This document shows, one piece after another, positions 17,725 to 28,106 of a DNA stretch of 64,000 bases. The notes under the pieces are model-generated. The model had not been told where the DNA came from, searched no databases, and saw only the letters and a list, made by a program, of their open reading frames with translations. The position numbers and the translations under genes were made by a program. The DNA is from Sodalis sp. dw_96. GTDB taxonomy: Bacteria > Pseudomonadota > Gammaproteobacteria > Enterobacterales > Enterobacteriaceae. Within the stretch, counting starts at the first letter, position 1; every line of letters begins with the position of its first letter. The DNA is taken from NCBI RefSeq assembly GCF_018449575.1, contig NZ_JAAVUT010000003.1:404993-468992 (forward strand). Direction: 5' to 3'.

Positions 17725-19842
17725 TTGCTAAATCCGATTGTACGCAAGTTTCAATATGGACAACATACTGTAACGCTGGAAACCGGAATGATGGCCCGCC
17801 AGGCCACTGCCGCCGTGATGGTCAGCATGGACGACACCGCTGTATTCGTTACCGTGGTAGCCGCTAAACATGCCAAACCGGGACAGGACTTCTTTCCGCT
17901 CACCGTTAACTACCAGGAACGCACCTACGCCGCGGGACGTTTTCCGGGCGGTTTCTTCCGTCGTGAAGGCCGTCCCAGTGAAGGCGAAACCCTGATTTCA
18001 CGTTTGATCGACCGTCCTATTCGCCCGCTGTTTCCCGATGGTTTCCTGAATGAAGTTCAGGTTATCGCCACCGTTGTCTCCGTTAATCCGCAGGTCAGCC
18101 CGGATATCGTGGCCATGATCGGCGCTTCCGCCGCTCTGAGCCTGTCCGGCATCCCGTTTAACGGTCCTATCGGCGTCGCGCGGGTCGGTTATATCAACAA
18201 GCAATATGTTTTGAATCCCACAACCGCCGAATTGGTTGACAGTCAGTTGGACCTGGTGGTCGCCGGCACGGCTAACGCGGTGCTGATGGTGGAATCTGAA
18301 GCGCAGCTGTTGAGCGAAGACGAAATGCTGGGTGCGGTGGTATTCGGCCATGAGCAGCAGCAGGTGGTGATTGAAAATATCAAGGCCCTGGCGGCGGAAG
18401 CCGGCAAACCGAGATGGGATTGGCACGCGCCGGAAGTGAATGCCGCTTTGCAGGCACGGGTTGCCGAACTGGCCGAAGGCCGTATGGGCGATGCTTACCG
18501 CATTACCGAAAAACAGGCGCGCTACGCCCAGGTGGACACCATCAAGTCCGACGTTGTCGCGGCGCTGCTGTCCCAGGACGCTGCCCTTGACGGCGGCGAA
18601 ATTCAGGAACTGCTGGCCAGCCTGGAAAGAACCGTTGTCCGCAGTCGGGTGTTGCGTGGCGAACCGCGTATCGACGGCCGTGAAAAAGACATGATCCGCG
18701 GTCTGGATATCCGTACCGGCGTATTGCCGCGCACCCATGGTTCGGCACTGTTTACCCGTGGCGAAACCCAGGCGCTGGTTACCGCCACCTTGGGTACCGA
18801 GCGTGACGCGCAGAATATTGACGAATTGACCGGCGAGCGTACCGACCGTTTTCTGCTACACTATAACTTCCCTCCGTACTGCGTGGGTGAAACCGGCATG
18901 GTCGGTTCGCCGAAACGCCGGGAAATCGGTCACGGCCGACTGGCGAAACGCGGCGTGTTGGCCGTGATGCCGAAAGCCAATGAATTTCCCTACACCGTGC
19001 GTGTGGTGTCGGAAATCACCGAATCCAACGGTTCTTCCTCCATGGCTTCCGTGTGCGGCGCTTCGCTGGCGCTGATGGATGCCGGCGTGCCGATCAAAGC
19101 GGCAGTGGCCGGGATCGCCATGGGACTGGTAAAGGAAGGGGATAACTTTGTTGTGTTGTCGGATATCCTGGGTGATGAAGATCATCTTGGCGACATGGAT
19201 TTTAAAGTAGCCGGCAGCCGTGAAGGCGTCACCGCGTTGCAGATGGATATCAAGATTGAAGGCATCACCCGCGAAATCATGCAGGTGGCGCTCAATCAGG
19301 CCAAAGGCGCCCGGTTGCATATTCTGGGTGTGATGGAACAGGCTATCAGTTCGCCGCGTGGTGATATTTCTCAGTTCGCACCCCGTATCCATACCATCAA
19401 AATCAGTCCGGATAAGATTAAGGATGTGATTGGCAAGGGCGGTTCAGTGATTCGCGCCCTGACGGAAGAAACCGGGACTACCATCGAAATCGAGGATGAC
19501 GGCACGGTTAAAGTCGCCGCCACCGACGGTGAGAAAGCGCGCCATGCCATCCGCCGCATCGAAGAGATTACCGCTGAAATTGAAGTGGGCCGGGTCTATA
19601 ATGGTAAAGTCACTCGTATTGTCGATTTCGGCGCCTTTGTGGCAATCGGCGGCGGCAAAGAAGGCTTGGTGCATATTTCCCAAATTGCCGACAAGCGTGT
19701 GGAAAAAGTGGCCGACTATTTGCAAATGGGACAAGAAGTGCCGGTCAAGGTATTGGAAGTCGATCGTCAGGGGCGCGTGCGTTTGAGCATTAAAGAAGCC
19801 ACCACGCCTGGTCAGGATGCGGCAGTACCTGAAGTAGAATAA
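17725..19842 (+). CDS. pnp: Polynucleotide phosphorylase
   Basis: 3'-5' phosphorolytic exoribonuclease of the RNA degradosome. The TTG at 17725 has AAAGGAT upstream and gives [15 protein letters not shown], the E. coli start; the longer in-frame extension runs through the ERIC copy and is rejected. The 705 residues contain two RNase PH domains, the helical linker, a KH domain ([19 protein letters not shown]) and an S1 domain ([20 protein letters not shown]). The tail after the S1 domain is a few residues shorter than in E. coli. Confidence 0.97.
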   Translation: MLNPIVRKFQYGQHTVTLETGMMARQATAAVMVSMDDTAVFVTVVAAKHAKPGQDFFPLTVNYQERTYAAGRFPGGFFRREGRPSEGETLISRLIDRPIRPLFPDGFLNEVQVIATVVSVNPQVSPDIVAMIGASAALSLSGIPFNGPIGVARVGYINKQYVLNPTTAELVDSQLDLVVAGTANAVLMVESEAQLLSEDEMLGAVVFGHEQQQVVIENIKALAAEAGKPRWDWHAPEVNAALQARVAELAEGRMGDAYRITEKQARYAQVDTIKSDVVAALLSQDAALDGGEIQELLASLERTVVRSRVLRGEPRIDGREKDMIRGLDIRTGVLPRTHGSALFTRGETQALVTATLGTERDAQNIDELTGERTDRFLLHYNFPPYCVGETGMVGSPKRREIGHGRLAKRGVLAVMPKANEFPYTVRVVSEITESNGSSSMASVCGASLALMDAGVPIKAAVAGIAMGLVKEGDNFVVLSDILGDEDHLGDMDFKVAGSREGVTALQMDIKIEGITREIMQVALNQAKGARLHILGVMEQAISSPRGDISQFAPRIHTIKISPDKIKDVIGKGGSVIRALTEETGTTIEIEDDGTVKVAATDGEKARHAIRRIEEITAEIEVGRVYNGKVTRIVDFGAFVAIGGGKEGLVHISQIADKRVEKVADYLQMGQEVPVKVLEVDRQGRVRLSIKEATTPGQDAAVPEVE

Positions 19843-19884
19843 ATCGGCACGATAAAAGAGTATAATAAGTGTTAGCGCAATTTT

Positions 19885-19909
19885 CAGCTCCTTACGTTGT
19901 AGGGAGCTG
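19885..19909 (+). terminator. Hairpin downstream of pnp
   Basis: CAGCTCC (19885-19891) pairs with GGAGCTG (19903-19909). No T-run follows, so it may protect or process the mRNA end rather than terminate. Confidence 0.45.
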
Positions 19910-19992
19910 ATCGTATCACAAGGGCGGGACGCCTTGTGTTAAGCCGATGGGGGACAGGACGTTCATCCAATGTTTTTCTTCGGGAGTGGGAA

Positions 19993-20880
19993 ATGAGGCC
20001 TTACTTGCGCTGGTGGTTCGTTGCGATGGCGTTTATGCTGGCAGGATGCAGCAACATTGATTGGCGTAGTAAAGATGACGTTTTAGCTGTTCCCTTACAG
20101 CCGACGTTACAACAGGAAGTCATCCTGGCGCGCATGGAACAGATTCTCGCTAGCCGGGCACTAACCGATGATGAACGAGCACAGCTATTATATGAGCGCG
20201 GAGTGCTGTATGATAGTCTAGGGTTGCGTGCGTTAGCGCGGAATGATTTTTCACAAGCGCTGGCAATACGACCCGATATGCCGGAAGTTTTTAATTATCT
20301 CGGCATATATTTAACGCAGGCAGGCAATTTTGACGCTGCCTATGAAGCGTTTGATTCTGTACTAGAGCTTGATCCAACTTACAATTACGCGTATTTAAAC
20401 CGTGGCATCGCCTTGTATTATGGAGGCCGCTATCGTTTAGCGCAGGATGATCTGCAGGCGTTTTATCGCGACGACCCAAATGATCCATTCCGTTCGCTGT
20501 GGCTTTACCTGGTGGAGAAACAAATCGACACCAACAAAGCCAAAGACGCGCTGGCACAGCGCTATCAGAAAGCGAACAGGGGGCAGTGGGGATGGAATAT
20601 TGTCGAGTTCTACCTGGGGGACATCAGTGAAACAACGCTGATGGAGCGCCTTAAGGCGGACGCAACGGATAACACTTCGCTCGCCGAGCATCTCAGTGAA
20701 ACTGACTTCTATTTAGGTAAACACTACCTGAGTCTGGGGGACAAGAACTCCGCTTCGGCGCTGTTCAAACTGACGGTCGCTAACAACGTACATAACTTTG
20801 TTGAGCACCGCTATGCATTGTTGGAATTGGCGCTCTTAGGCCAAGGGCAAGACGACCTATCAGAATCGGACCAGCAATAG
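19993..20880 (+). CDS. nlpI: Lipoprotein NlpI
   Basis: Outer-membrane lipoprotein adaptor that in E. coli brings the protease Prc to the endopeptidase MepS and coordinates murein synthesis. The 295-residue product starts MRPYLRWW, with a lipobox LAGC placing the lipidated Cys at residue 18, followed by tetratricopeptide repeats (for example [21 protein letters not shown] and [21 protein letters not shown], quoted here in part). The upstream in-frame extension from 19936 lacks signal features. Located between pnp and yrbN-deaD as in E. coli. Confidence 0.97.
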   Translation: MRPYLRWWFVAMAFMLAGCSNIDWRSKDDVLAVPLQPTLQQEVILARMEQILASRALTDDERAQLLYERGVLYDSLGLRALARNDFSQALAIRPDMPEVFNYLGIYLTQAGNFDAAYEAFDSVLELDPTYNYAYLNRGIALYYGGRYRLAQDDLQAFYRDDPNDPFRSLWLYLVEKQIDTNKAKDALAQRYQKANRGQWGWNIVEFYLGDISETTLMERLKADATDNTSLAEHLSETDFYLGKHYLSLGDKNSASALFKLTVANNVHNFVEHRYALLELALLGQGQDDLSESDQQ

Positions 20881-20984
20881 CTGACGAACTAAACAACTCA
20901 GCCCATTACCTTTTTTTTATCACCTGCGAGGGTGAGGGCTTGTTTGTCCGTTTTTAATCCAATTTGAGCCGGTTCACACTTTTG

Positions 20985-21044
20985 ATGAAAATGACTGAAA
21001 GTTTTCACGACGAGGTATGTAGACTGGCCGCCATGATGAAATGA
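20985..21044 (+). CDS. yrbN: Small conserved leader-type protein YrbN
   Basis: A 19-codon frame reading [19 protein letters not shown], closely resembling the N-terminal part of E. coli YrbN, which lies at the same place between nlpI and deaD. It ends 11 bases before the deaD ATG. Its position suggests translational coupling with, or control of, deaD. It is shorter than my recollection of the E. coli peptide, so its C-terminus may differ. Confidence 0.7.
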   Translation: MKMTESFHDEVCRLAAMMK

Positions 21045-21055
21045 GGCACGTGTAC

Positions 21056-22969
21056 ATGTCTGAAGTTGAAACCACTTTTGCTGATTTGGGACTCTCCACT
21101 CCCATCCTCAACGCTCTTATCGATCTGGGCTACGAAAAACCATCGCCAATCCAGTTAGAGTGTATCCCGCAGTTGCTGGCGGGCCGTGATGTTCTGGGTA
21201 TGGCGCAAACCGGGAGCGGGAAGACCGCTGCGTTTGCCTTGCCCTTATTACATAATATTGATGCGGGACTGGCCGCGCCGCAGGTGCTGGTTCTGGCGCC
21301 AACCCGTGAGTTGGCCGTACAGGTCGCGGAAGCGATTTCCGATTTTGCCAAGCATATGAAAGGCATTAACGTGGTGGCGCTTTACGGCGGCCAGCGTTAT
21401 GACGTTCAATTGCGCGCCCTGCGCCAAGGGCCGCAGGTTGTAGTGGGTACGCCGGGTCGTCTGCTCGACCATTTGAAACGCGGTACCCTCGATTTATCCA
21501 AACTCAGCGGTTTGGTGCTGGATGAAGCCGACGAAATGCTGCGTATGGGCTTTATCGAAGACGTGGAAACCATTATGGCGCAAATCCCCGCCAAGCATCA
21601 GACGGCGCTGTTCTCCGCCACGATGCCTGAGGCGATTCGCCGGATTACCCGTCGTTTCATGAACGATCCGCAGGAAGTCAGAATTCAGTCCAGCGTGACC
21701 ACCCGTCCCGATATCAGCCAGAGTTACTGGACGGTGCACGGCATGCGCAAGAATGAAGCGCTGGTGCGCTTCCTGGAAGCGGAAGATTTCGACGCCGCCA
21801 TCATCTTCGTGCGCACTAAAAATGCCACGCTGGAAGTGGCAGAAGCGCTTGAGCACAGCGGCTACAACAGCGCCGCCCTTAACGGCGATATGAACCAGGC
21901 GCTGCGGGAACAAACCCTGGATCGTCTGAAGGACGGTCGTCTGGATATTCTGATTGCCACCGATGTGGCGGCACGCGGACTGGATGTGGATCGTATCAGC
22001 CTGGTGGTGAACTATGACATCCCGATGGATTCCGAGTCCTATGTCCACCGTATCGGCCGTACCGGCCGTGCGGGCCGCGCCGGACGCGCGCTGCTGTTCG
22101 TTGAGAACCGCGAACGCCGTTTGCTGAAGAATATCGAACGTATCATGAAGCTGGCTATTCCAGAAGTGGATATTCCTACCGGCGAAGTGCTCAGCCAGCG
22201 TCGTCTGGAAAAATTTGCCGCCAAGGTTCAGATACAGCTGGAAAGCAGCGATTTGGATATGTATCGCGGGCTGTTGGCGAAGATCCAACCGCTGGAAGAA
22301 CTGGATATGGAAACCCTGGCCGCAGCGCTGCTGAAAATGGCTCAGGGCGAACGTCCGCTGATCCTGCCGCCGGATCCGGTTATTGACCGTCGTCCGCGCC
22401 GTGAATTCCGCGAACGGGATGAACGTCGTCCTGAAAGCGCCGGTGCCGGTGGTGAACGTCCGGCGCGCCGTGAACGTCGCGACGTGGGTGAAATGGATTT
22501 GTACCGCATTGAAGTGGGCCGTGACGATGGTGTGGAAGTTCGCCATATCGTGGGCGCCATTGCCAACGAAGGTGATATCAGCAGCCGGTATATCGGCAAC
22601 ATCAAGCTGTTTGCCTCTCACTCCACCATCGAGCTGCCGAAGGGGATGCCAGGGGATATGCTGTCGCACTTCACCCGTACTCGCATCCTTAACAAGCCGA
22701 TGAATATGCAGTTCGTAGGGGAAGCGCAGGCTCAACCGCGCGGTGAACGCCGTGGCGGCGCACCTCGCGGCAGCTTTGGCGGCGGTGAACGTCGCGAAGG
22801 CGGCAGCGCCCCGGCCGGCGCTCCGGCCCGTCGTAACTTCAGCGATCGTCGTGAAGGCGGAGCCGGCACCGAGCGTCGTTTCAGCCGCGACGGCCAACGC
22901 GCCCCGCGTCGTGATGGCGACAGCGCAGCCGCACCGGCAAGTCGCCGCCGTGTGGGCGGTGATGCATAA
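21056..22969 (+). CDS. deaD: Cold-shock DEAD-box RNA helicase DeaD (CsdA)
   Basis: RNA helicase for 50S assembly and mRNA decay at low temperature. The ATG at 21056 gives [12 protein letters not shown], matching E. coli. All DEAD-box motifs are visible: [32 protein letters not shown] and [11 protein letters not shown]. The C-terminal third has a CsdA RNA-binding domain ([20 protein letters not shown]) and an Arg/Gly-rich tail. The roughly 175 bases after nlpI contain yrbN and the start of its leader. Confidence 0.97.
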   Translation: MSEVETTFADLGLSTPILNALIDLGYEKPSPIQLECIPQLLAGRDVLGMAQTGSGKTAAFALPLLHNIDAGLAAPQVLVLAPTRELAVQVAEAISDFAKHMKGINVVALYGGQRYDVQLRALRQGPQVVVGTPGRLLDHLKRGTLDLSKLSGLVLDEADEMLRMGFIEDVETIMAQIPAKHQTALFSATMPEAIRRITRRFMNDPQEVRIQSSVTTRPDISQSYWTVHGMRKNEALVRFLEAEDFDAAIIFVRTKNATLEVAEALEHSGYNSAALNGDMNQALREQTLDRLKDGRLDILIATDVAARGLDVDRISLVVNYDIPMDSESYVHRIGRTGRAGRAGRALLFVENRERRLLKNIERIMKLAIPEVDIPTGEVLSQRRLEKFAAKVQIQLESSDLDMYRGLLAKIQPLEELDMETLAAALLKMAQGERPLILPPDPVIDRRPRREFRERDERRPESAGAGGERPARRERRDVGEMDLYRIEVGRDDGVEVRHIVGAIANEGDISSRYIGNIKLFASHSTIELPKGMPGDMLSHFTRTRILNKPMNMQFVGEAQAQPRGERRGGAPRGSFGGGERREGGSAPAGAPARRNFSDRREGGAGTERRFSRDGQRAPRRDGDSAAAPASRRRVGGDA

Positions 22970-22979
22970 GATAGGATGA

Positions 22980-23256
22980 CAAACCGCCTCACGGCGGTTT
23001 CAATCGGTCCTGTGATTGGGTAGTCTTTTTTGTCAACCCTGCGCTCGTGCTTTAGAGTGCTATGGGGCACTCCCTTTAACAGGTTCGTTGCACGTTCGAT
23101 GATCGCGGGCCTACCGCGCTGTGGGGCGCTCCGGCGGGCGGAAAAACCACGCCCGCTTCGACCCCATCAGCACGGTCTCCCTCTAACAGGTTCGTTGCAC
23201 GTTCAATGATCGTGGGCCTATAGCGCATGAAAAAACCGCCTCACGGCGGTTTTTTT
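22980..23256. repeat. Repeat insertion flanked by duplicated deaD terminator hairpins
   Basis: The hairpin AAACCGCCTCACGGCGGTTT occurs at 22981-23000 without a T-run and again at 23233-23252 followed by a long T-run; the second is a good intrinsic terminator. Between them lie two copies of a 45-nt box (23070-23114 and 23177-23221, four or five differences) separated by a GCGGGCG/CGCCCGC hairpin segment (23129-23158) that is also found at the window start. No coding sequence is recognised. Confidence 0.85.
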
Positions 23257-23259
23257 TTG
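23233..23259 (+). terminator. Intrinsic terminator, deaD side
   Basis: AAACCGCC/GGCGGTTT stem with a TCAC loop and at least eight following T residues. On the minus strand the A-run becomes a T-run, so it can also end yhbW transcripts. Confidence 0.85.
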
Positions 23260-23286
23260 CTTAAAATCGGCCCCGGCCGGCGATGG

Positions 23287-24294
23287 CTATAACGTCAGCT
23301 CCGCCCGTACGCTCATAGCGATGTCAAACGAGTGCAGCCGGGCCTGGTGATCAAAAATCTGGCCGTTAATCATCAGCTCATCGGCCTCGGTTTCGGTCAG
23401 TATCGCCTGCAGTCCGGCGCGGACTTTATCCCGGTCGCCCACCACCGACATGCGCAGCGCCTGTTCGACGCCATACTGTTCACCCTCCGACCACAATGCT
23501 TCGATATCTTCCACCGGCGCCGGCAACGGACCCGGGCGGCCGCGCCTCAGATTGATAAACTGTTGCTGCATCGAGGTGAACATATAACGGGCATTACGCT
23601 CGCTGTCGGCGGCAATCACATTGATACAGACCATTGCATAAGGTTTATCCAGAGTGGCGGAGGGCGTGAACTGCGTACGGTACATTTTCAACGCCTGCCA
23701 CAGCAAATCCGGTGCGAAGTGGGAGGCAAAAGCGAACGGCAAACCCAGGGCGGCGGCCAATTGTGCGCTGTACAGACTGGAACCCAGCAGCCATATCGGC
23801 ACATGCAAACCCTGTCCCGGTACCGCCTGAACCGGCGCTCCGGGCCGCACGTCGTCGAAATACATCAACAGTTCCTGTACGTCGCGGGGAAAATTGTCGG
23901 TGTCGCCGGAAAGATGGCGGCGCAGCGCCACCATGGTGCGCTGATCGGTGCCGGGGGCCCGGCCCAGGCCCAGGTCAATCCGGCCCGGATAGAGCGTCGC
24001 CAATGTACCGAACTGTTCGGCAATCACCAGCGGGGAATGGTTTGGCAGCATGACCCCGCCGGAACCCAGGCGCAGGGTCTTGGTACCGCCGGCGATATAG
24101 CCTATCAGGACCGAGGTGGCGGCGCTGGCGATACCGGTCATATTGTGGTGCTCCGCCAGCCAATAGCGATTATAACCCCAGGTTTCGGCATGACGGGCCA
24201 GGTCCAGTGACGATTCAAATGCCTGACGAGGCGCCGCGCCCTGCGGCACCGGAGAGAGATCGAGAATAGAAAACGGAACGGGTTGGTTTGCCAT
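23287..24294 (-). CDS. yhbW: Luciferase-like flavin monooxygenase family protein YhbW
   Basis: A 335-residue single-domain protein of the bacterial luciferase-like (LLM) flavin-dependent family; the substrate is unknown. Family segments include [20 protein letters not shown] (N-terminal barrel), [13 protein letters not shown] and [15 protein letters not shown]. The start at [11 protein letters not shown] gives the E. coli length and has GCGAG upstream. In E. coli the tryptophan transporter gene mtr lies between deaD and yhbW; it is absent here and repeat DNA fills the space. Confidence 0.93.
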   Translation of the reverse strand: MANQPVPFSILDLSPVPQGAAPRQAFESSLDLARHAETWGYNRYWLAEHHNMTGIASAATSVLIGYIAGGTKTLRLGSGGVMLPNHSPLVIAEQFGTLATLYPGRIDLGLGRAPGTDQRTMVALRRHLSGDTDNFPRDVQELLMYFDDVRPGAPVQAVPGQGLHVPIWLLGSSLYSAQLAAALGLPFAFASHFAPDLLWQALKMYRTQFTPSATLDKPYAMVCINVIAADSERNARYMFTSMQQQFINLRRGRPGPLPAPVEDIEALWSEGEQYGVEQALRMSVVGDRDKVRAGLQAILTETEADELMINGQIFDHQARLHSFDIAMSVRAELTL

Positions 24295-24470
24295 AATGTT
24301 ACTCGCAGTCAATGACGCCGATAACTTTGCCGGCTAATGATAACTATGAGTATCAGCCAAAACAGGATTTTTCGATACTGCATTAAACCCTAGGGTTATT
24401 CCCTCCGGCGCGGGCGAGGGGATTTATGCCGGCGGCTCTTCCCCTGCTCCTTGCGGATAATGAAGGCCTC

Positions 24471-25349
24471 TCACTCCACCAGAGTCAGTCCGGCCACCCG
24501 GCGCCAGTAGCCGTTGCAATCGGCATTTTGACTCAGGGACAATGGTCGTTGTCCCTGCTCATTGGCACGGAAATGTTTCAGCATAACCAGGGTTTCCATG
24601 CTCTGGGGGGAAAGACGCACCACGTCCACCAAACCTTGCATGGAGGGCAGTTCATTAATCAGGTTATAACAATAACCGCTTTGGGTTTGTATGCCGTTAA
24701 GCACGAATACCTGCTGCTGTTCCTGTGACAGCACCTGCCTGCCTTGGGGATATTGAATACAGCAGGTTTGGCACTCATCTTTCGACCGGTTTTCCGAGCG
24801 GGCGGTGAAACAGCGGGCTGAATAGGCCAGAGGTAAATGACCGTAGCTAAACAGTTCTACCTCGAACTGCCGGCGAAATCCCAGCTCTTCACACTGCAGG
24901 AGAATATTTTGCAGCCAGTCCCGCGACAGCTCCACCGGCATACACCAGCGCACCATGCCTTGCCGATGCAGGATGCGTAACGTATAGGCGTTGTAGCAGT
25001 TCAGGGCCGGTCCCGCGACAAAAGGCAAGCCGTTTTCCGCCGCCATCTGGACCACGCCGATATCGTTCGCTTCCAGCAAAAAATCCCCGTTGTCGAGATA
25101 GCGTTTGATTTCCGTCAGTTCGGACGGGGCCTGAATCAGCGCCAGGGTGGAGAGAACCACCTGCTTGCCCGATCGCGCCACGGCGGCGGCCAGTTCCAGC
25201 CAATCGCCGGTTTTTAGGGCCCGGCGTTTGCTGCAAACGGTTTCTCCCAAATAAATCACGTCGGCGTCGCCGGTGCTGGCGGCGGAATAGAACGTCTCGA
25301 TATCGGCTTTGGTCCAGTAGTAGAGTACCGGCCCCAGTGCATATTTCAT
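24471..25349 (-). CDS. ubiV: Oxygen-independent ubiquinone hydroxylation protein UbiV
   Basis: U32-peptidase-family protein that with UbiU and UbiT makes ubiquinone without O2. At 292 residues it equals E. coli UbiV (YhbV). The four 4Fe-4S ligand cysteines are present: Cys39 in GETVCSKR, then Cys180, Cys193 and Cys197 in the C-x12-C-QTC-C arrangement. Start ATG with AGGAG seven bases upstream. It follows ubiU with a 12-base gap, so the two are one operon. Confidence 0.96.
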   Translation of the reverse strand: MKYALGPVLYYWTKADIETFYSAASTGDADVIYLGETVCSKRRALKTGDWLELAAAVARSGKQVVLSTLALIQAPSELTEIKRYLDNGDFLLEANDIGVVQMAAENGLPFVAGPALNCYNAYTLRILHRQGMVRWCMPVELSRDWLQNILLQCEELGFRRQFEVELFSYGHLPLAYSARCFTARSENRSKDECQTCCIQYPQGRQVLSQEQQQVFVLNGIQTQSGYCYNLINELPSMQGLVDVVRLSPQSMETLVMLKHFRANEQGQRPLSLSQNADCNGYWRRVAGLTLVE

Positions 25350-25361
25350 GTCGGTCTCCTG

Positions 25362-26357
25362 TTACTGCCAACGGCGATGATAGGCGCCCAGGGTGGTTTG
25401 GGTGCCTTCGGATACCGCGCCCAGCGCCTGGTTCCAGGCGGCCTGCGGTTCGAAATGCTCGGGATCCGCCCGGCAGCTGTCGATGGCCTGGCGCCATACC
25501 TTGGTCACCTGGCTGACATAGGCCGGGCTACGCTGCCGTCCTTCTATTTTCACCGAGGCGATGTTGGCGGCCATAAGCTCCGGCAGCAATGCCAGCGTAT
25601 TCAGGCTGGTGGGTTCTTCCAGGGTATGGTATCGCTGGCCGTCGACAAAATAGCGGCCTTTGCACAAAGTGGGGTAGCCGGCGTTTTCCTCCGGCAGATA
25701 GCGGTCGATCAAGACATCGTTGAGCCTCGATTCCATACCCGCCTCGGTTTGCTGCCAGCGGACAAAACGCGCCGGTGAGCAGGCGCCCACCGTATTCGGC
25801 GATTCGCCGGTCAGGTATGAGGAGAGGTAACAACGACCCTCTGCCATGATGCAAAGGCTGCCGAAGGCGAAGACTTCCAGCGGTACGGTGCTGGTGAGCG
25901 CTAATTGTTTCACCTGATGCATGGACAGTACGCGGGGTAGTACTACCCTTGATACGGCGAAATGCTGCTGATAAAAACGGATGGCGGCTTCGTTGGTCGC
26001 CGACGCCTGTACCGAAACATGGCGCTCCACCTGCGGGTAACGTTCCGCCGCGTACTCCAGCATGGCGGGATCGGACAGGATCAGGACATCCGCGCCGCCT
26101 TGGGCCGCCGTATCCACCGCGCGCTGCCAGCGAGCATAGCCGTCAGGGTGGGCGAAGGTATTAATGGCCACATGCAGTTTTCGCTGGTGGCGATGTACAT
26201 ACTCCTGCGCTTCCTCTAGCCGTTTTTCGGTGAAGTTCAGGCCGGCGAAATGGCGGGCGTTGGTATCGTCTTTCAGGCCGATATAAACCGCATCGGCGCC
26301 GTTATCCACCGCCGCTTTGAGTGCCGGCAGGTTGCCGGCGGGACAGAGCAACTCCAT
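25362..26357 (-). CDS. ubiU: Oxygen-independent ubiquinone hydroxylation protein UbiU
   Basis: Partner of UbiV in a heterodimeric iron-sulfur protein that performs O2-independent hydroxylations in ubiquinone synthesis. The 331 residues start MELLCPAGNLPALKAA and carry the U32 signature. The cluster cysteines are Cys169, Cys176 and Cys193 (SLCIMAEGRC...VGACSP) plus a fourth in TLCKGRYF. An 11-codon in-frame extension upstream has no counterpart in E. coli. Divergent from ubiT. Confidence 0.96.
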   Translation of the reverse strand: MELLCPAGNLPALKAAVDNGADAVYIGLKDDTNARHFAGLNFTEKRLEEAQEYVHRHQRKLHVAINTFAHPDGYARWQRAVDTAAQGGADVLILSDPAMLEYAAERYPQVERHVSVQASATNEAAIRFYQQHFAVSRVVLPRVLSMHQVKQLALTSTVPLEVFAFGSLCIMAEGRCYLSSYLTGESPNTVGACSPARFVRWQQTEAGMESRLNDVLIDRYLPEENAGYPTLCKGRYFVDGQRYHTLEEPTSLNTLALLPELMAANIASVKIEGRQRSPAYVSQVTKVWRQAIDSCRADPEHFEPQAAWNQALGAVSEGTQTTLGAYHRRWQ

Positions 26358-26438
26358 ATGGCTCCCGATTGCTGGATAAACCTCGCCCACAAAGGGGAAG
26401 GCATTAAAAGTTCATTGGCCAACAGCTTGTTTTATCGG

Positions 26439-26452
26439 CAAATGATCATTTG
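26439..26452. promoter_or_regulatory. Perfect palindrome in the ubiUV-ubiT divergent promoter region
   Basis: CAAATGATCATTTG is a perfect 14-base palindrome located 81 bases from the ubiU start. In E. coli ubiUV is activated by FNR under anaerobiosis; the palindrome is not a good match to TTGATnnnnATCAA, so assignment to FNR is uncertain. Confidence 0.35.
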
Positions 26453-26645
26453 TCGTTGGGCTAATTCTAAATAAGGATAGGCGCCGGTATTTTGATTTGA
26501 GGCAGCTTATGGCGTAATGGCGGCATGAAAGCCACAATTGCCAAAGGGAAATAGGCGATCTTTGTTGGAAGATAATTGATATAGACCCCGATTGGTTTTA
26601 TTCACTGTGGCAAAATAGCCGCAAGTTCTTAGAGGAGTAGAGACA

Positions 26646-27170
26646 GTGTTGGATAAACTACGAGCGCAAATAGTGCGCCGGGGGCCGTCGCTATTGCGCT
26701 TGCCAATCAAATTCACCCCCTTTGCATTGCAACGCCAAGTGCTTGAGCAGGTATTGCGCTGGCAGTTTCGCGAGGCGCTGGCGGAAGGCGAGTTGGCGTT
26801 TTTATCCGGCCGTTGGCTGAAAATCGAGGTCAGCGACATGGCGCTGCAGTGGTATATGACCATGGAAAACGGTCAATTGAAAGTAAGCCGGCAGGCGCAG
26901 GAGGAGGTGAGTTTTAGCGGTAATGCCAACGATCTCATTCTGATTGCCGCCCGCAAGGAAGATCCCGATACCCTGTTTTTCCAGCGGCGCCTGCGCATTG
27001 AAGGGGATACCGAGTTGGGTTTGTACGTCAAAAATTTGATGGATGCCGTTGATCTGACCACTATGCCTCGCCTGCTGCGCATCGCTTTGGCACAAATGGC
27101 CGAGTTCATTGAAGCCGGGTTAAAAGAGGGCGCGGACGTCGACGGCATCCGCGTATCCCCCTCTTGCTAA
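26646..27170 (+). CDS. ubiT: Ubiquinone accessory factor UbiT (SCP2 domain)
   Basis: Lipid-binding SCP2-domain protein required with UbiU/UbiV for anaerobic ubiquinone synthesis. The GTG at 26646 is followed by LDKLRAQIV, the E. coli start, and gives 174 residues, the same length. Conserved segments include LTPFALQRQVLEQVL reduced here to FALQRQVLEQVL, DPDTLFFQRRL and GDTELGLYVKNLMDA. Its last seven bases overlap yhbS. Confidence 0.96.
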   Translation: MLDKLRAQIVRRGPSLLRLPIKFTPFALQRQVLEQVLRWQFREALAEGELAFLSGRWLKIEVSDMALQWYMTMENGQLKVSRQAQEEVSFSGNANDLILIAARKEDPDTLFFQRRLRIEGDTELGLYVKNLMDAVDLTTMPRLLRIALAQMAEFIEAGLKEGADVDGIRVSPSC

Positions 27171-27673
27171 TCAGGGCGGAAATACCGGTTGACGCGCCGG
27201 GTATTGATACTCTGCTGCGCCGCGCCTTCCAGCGTGATGCCGAGGCGATATTGGTACAACGGCTGCGTGAGGACGGGCTGCTGACCCTGGGCATTGTCGC
27301 CACCGACAGCGAGGGTGGTGTGGTAGGTTATGCCGCCTTCAGTCCGGTATGGATTGAAGGGGAAGATTGCCAATGGGTGGGGCTGGCGCCGTTGGCGGTG
27401 GACGATGAATTTCGTCGCCAGGGCATCGCGCGGCAATTGGTGTATGAAGCGCTGGATATGCTGAACGAGTTCGGCTATCGCGGCGTGGTGGTCCGGGGAG
27501 ATCTTGCCTATTACGCTGCGTTGGGTTTTGTTCCCGCCGCCCAAGGGCAATTACACTGCCATCAGTTCGGCACCGATGCCGCATTGCTCATTTTCACCCT
27601 GGCTGAAGATGCGTTGACTGACCTATGCGGCCTGGTGGAATATGCCGAACCCTTTAATTTGTTAATGGATTGA
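27164..27673 (+). CDS. yhbS: GNAT-family N-acetyltransferase YhbS
   Basis: Putative acetyltransferase, 169 residues. Starts at TTG 27164 overlapping ubiT, as E. coli YhbS does. The acetyl-CoA motif A is visible in LAPLAVDDEFRRQGIARQLV. The C-terminal part (about 110-169) is diverged from E. coli. Acceptor unknown. Confidence 0.92.
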   Translation: MLIRAEIPVDAPGIDTLLRRAFQRDAEAILVQRLREDGLLTLGIVATDSEGGVVGYAAFSPVWIEGEDCQWVGLAPLAVDDEFRRQGIARQLVYEALDMLNEFGYRGVVVRGDLAYYAALGFVPAAQGQLHCHQFGTDAALLIFTLAEDALTDLCGLVEYAEPFNLLMD

Positions 27674-27686
27674 ACCTGCCGCTTAT

Positions 27687-27986
27687 TTATGCACGCCGGG
27701 AAAACACCTTGGACCACATGCCCTCCAGGGTGGATGCCTGTCCCGCCACCAGTTGCTCTTTTTGCCTGTGAGTCAACTGCTTAATCCGGTATTCCCACTG
27801 CAAAGCATTGCTTCTGTCCCCTGCGGGGCAATGGAATACCAGCGTCAGCGGCCCTTTGCCCCGCAGCGCCTTGGCCCCGACGCCACGTTCATGCTGCCCA
27901 AGCCGCCGCGCCAGGTCGGTGGTAATGCCGGTATAAAGAATACCGTCGCCGGTACGTATTAGATAAAGATACCAGGAAGCGCTCAT
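27687..27986 (-). CDS. yhbQ: GIY-YIG nuclease-superfamily protein YhbQ
   Basis: A 99-residue stand-alone GIY-YIG domain. The signature is [20 protein letters not shown], followed by RRLGQHERG and a late conserved glutamate ([11 protein letters not shown]). E. coli YhbQ has DNA-nicking activity reported for the family, but the role is not settled. Convergent with yhbS. Confidence 0.93.
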   Translation of the reverse strand: MSASWYLYLIRTGDGILYTGITTDLARRLGQHERGVGAKALRGKGPLTLVFHCPAGDRSNALQWEYRIKQLTHRQKEQLVAGQASTLEGMWSKVFSRRA

Positions 27987-28048
27987 GGCGTATCGGTTGT
28001 CTCCGGGTGAATCAGGGTCACAGGGCGGTTTTACCTGAAATAATTCGC

Positions 28049-28106
28049 CTGAATAGTTCGAGCTGCGGCAAGGCCAACGACCTCAACGTAAAGTATGACG
28101 GATATA
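28049..28106 (+). repeat. ERIC element, short degenerate copy
   Basis: It resembles the end sequences of the full ERIC: CTGAATAGTTCGAGCTGCGG, then GCCAACG, then AAGTATGACGGATATA. The internal core is absent. It lies between yhbQ and yhbP. Confidence 0.65.

Noticed and set aside
21494..22897. Long 467-codon open frame antisense to deaD
   Set aside because: It is a mirror of the GC-rich, well-conserved deaD gene; antisense frames of this length are common in such genes.
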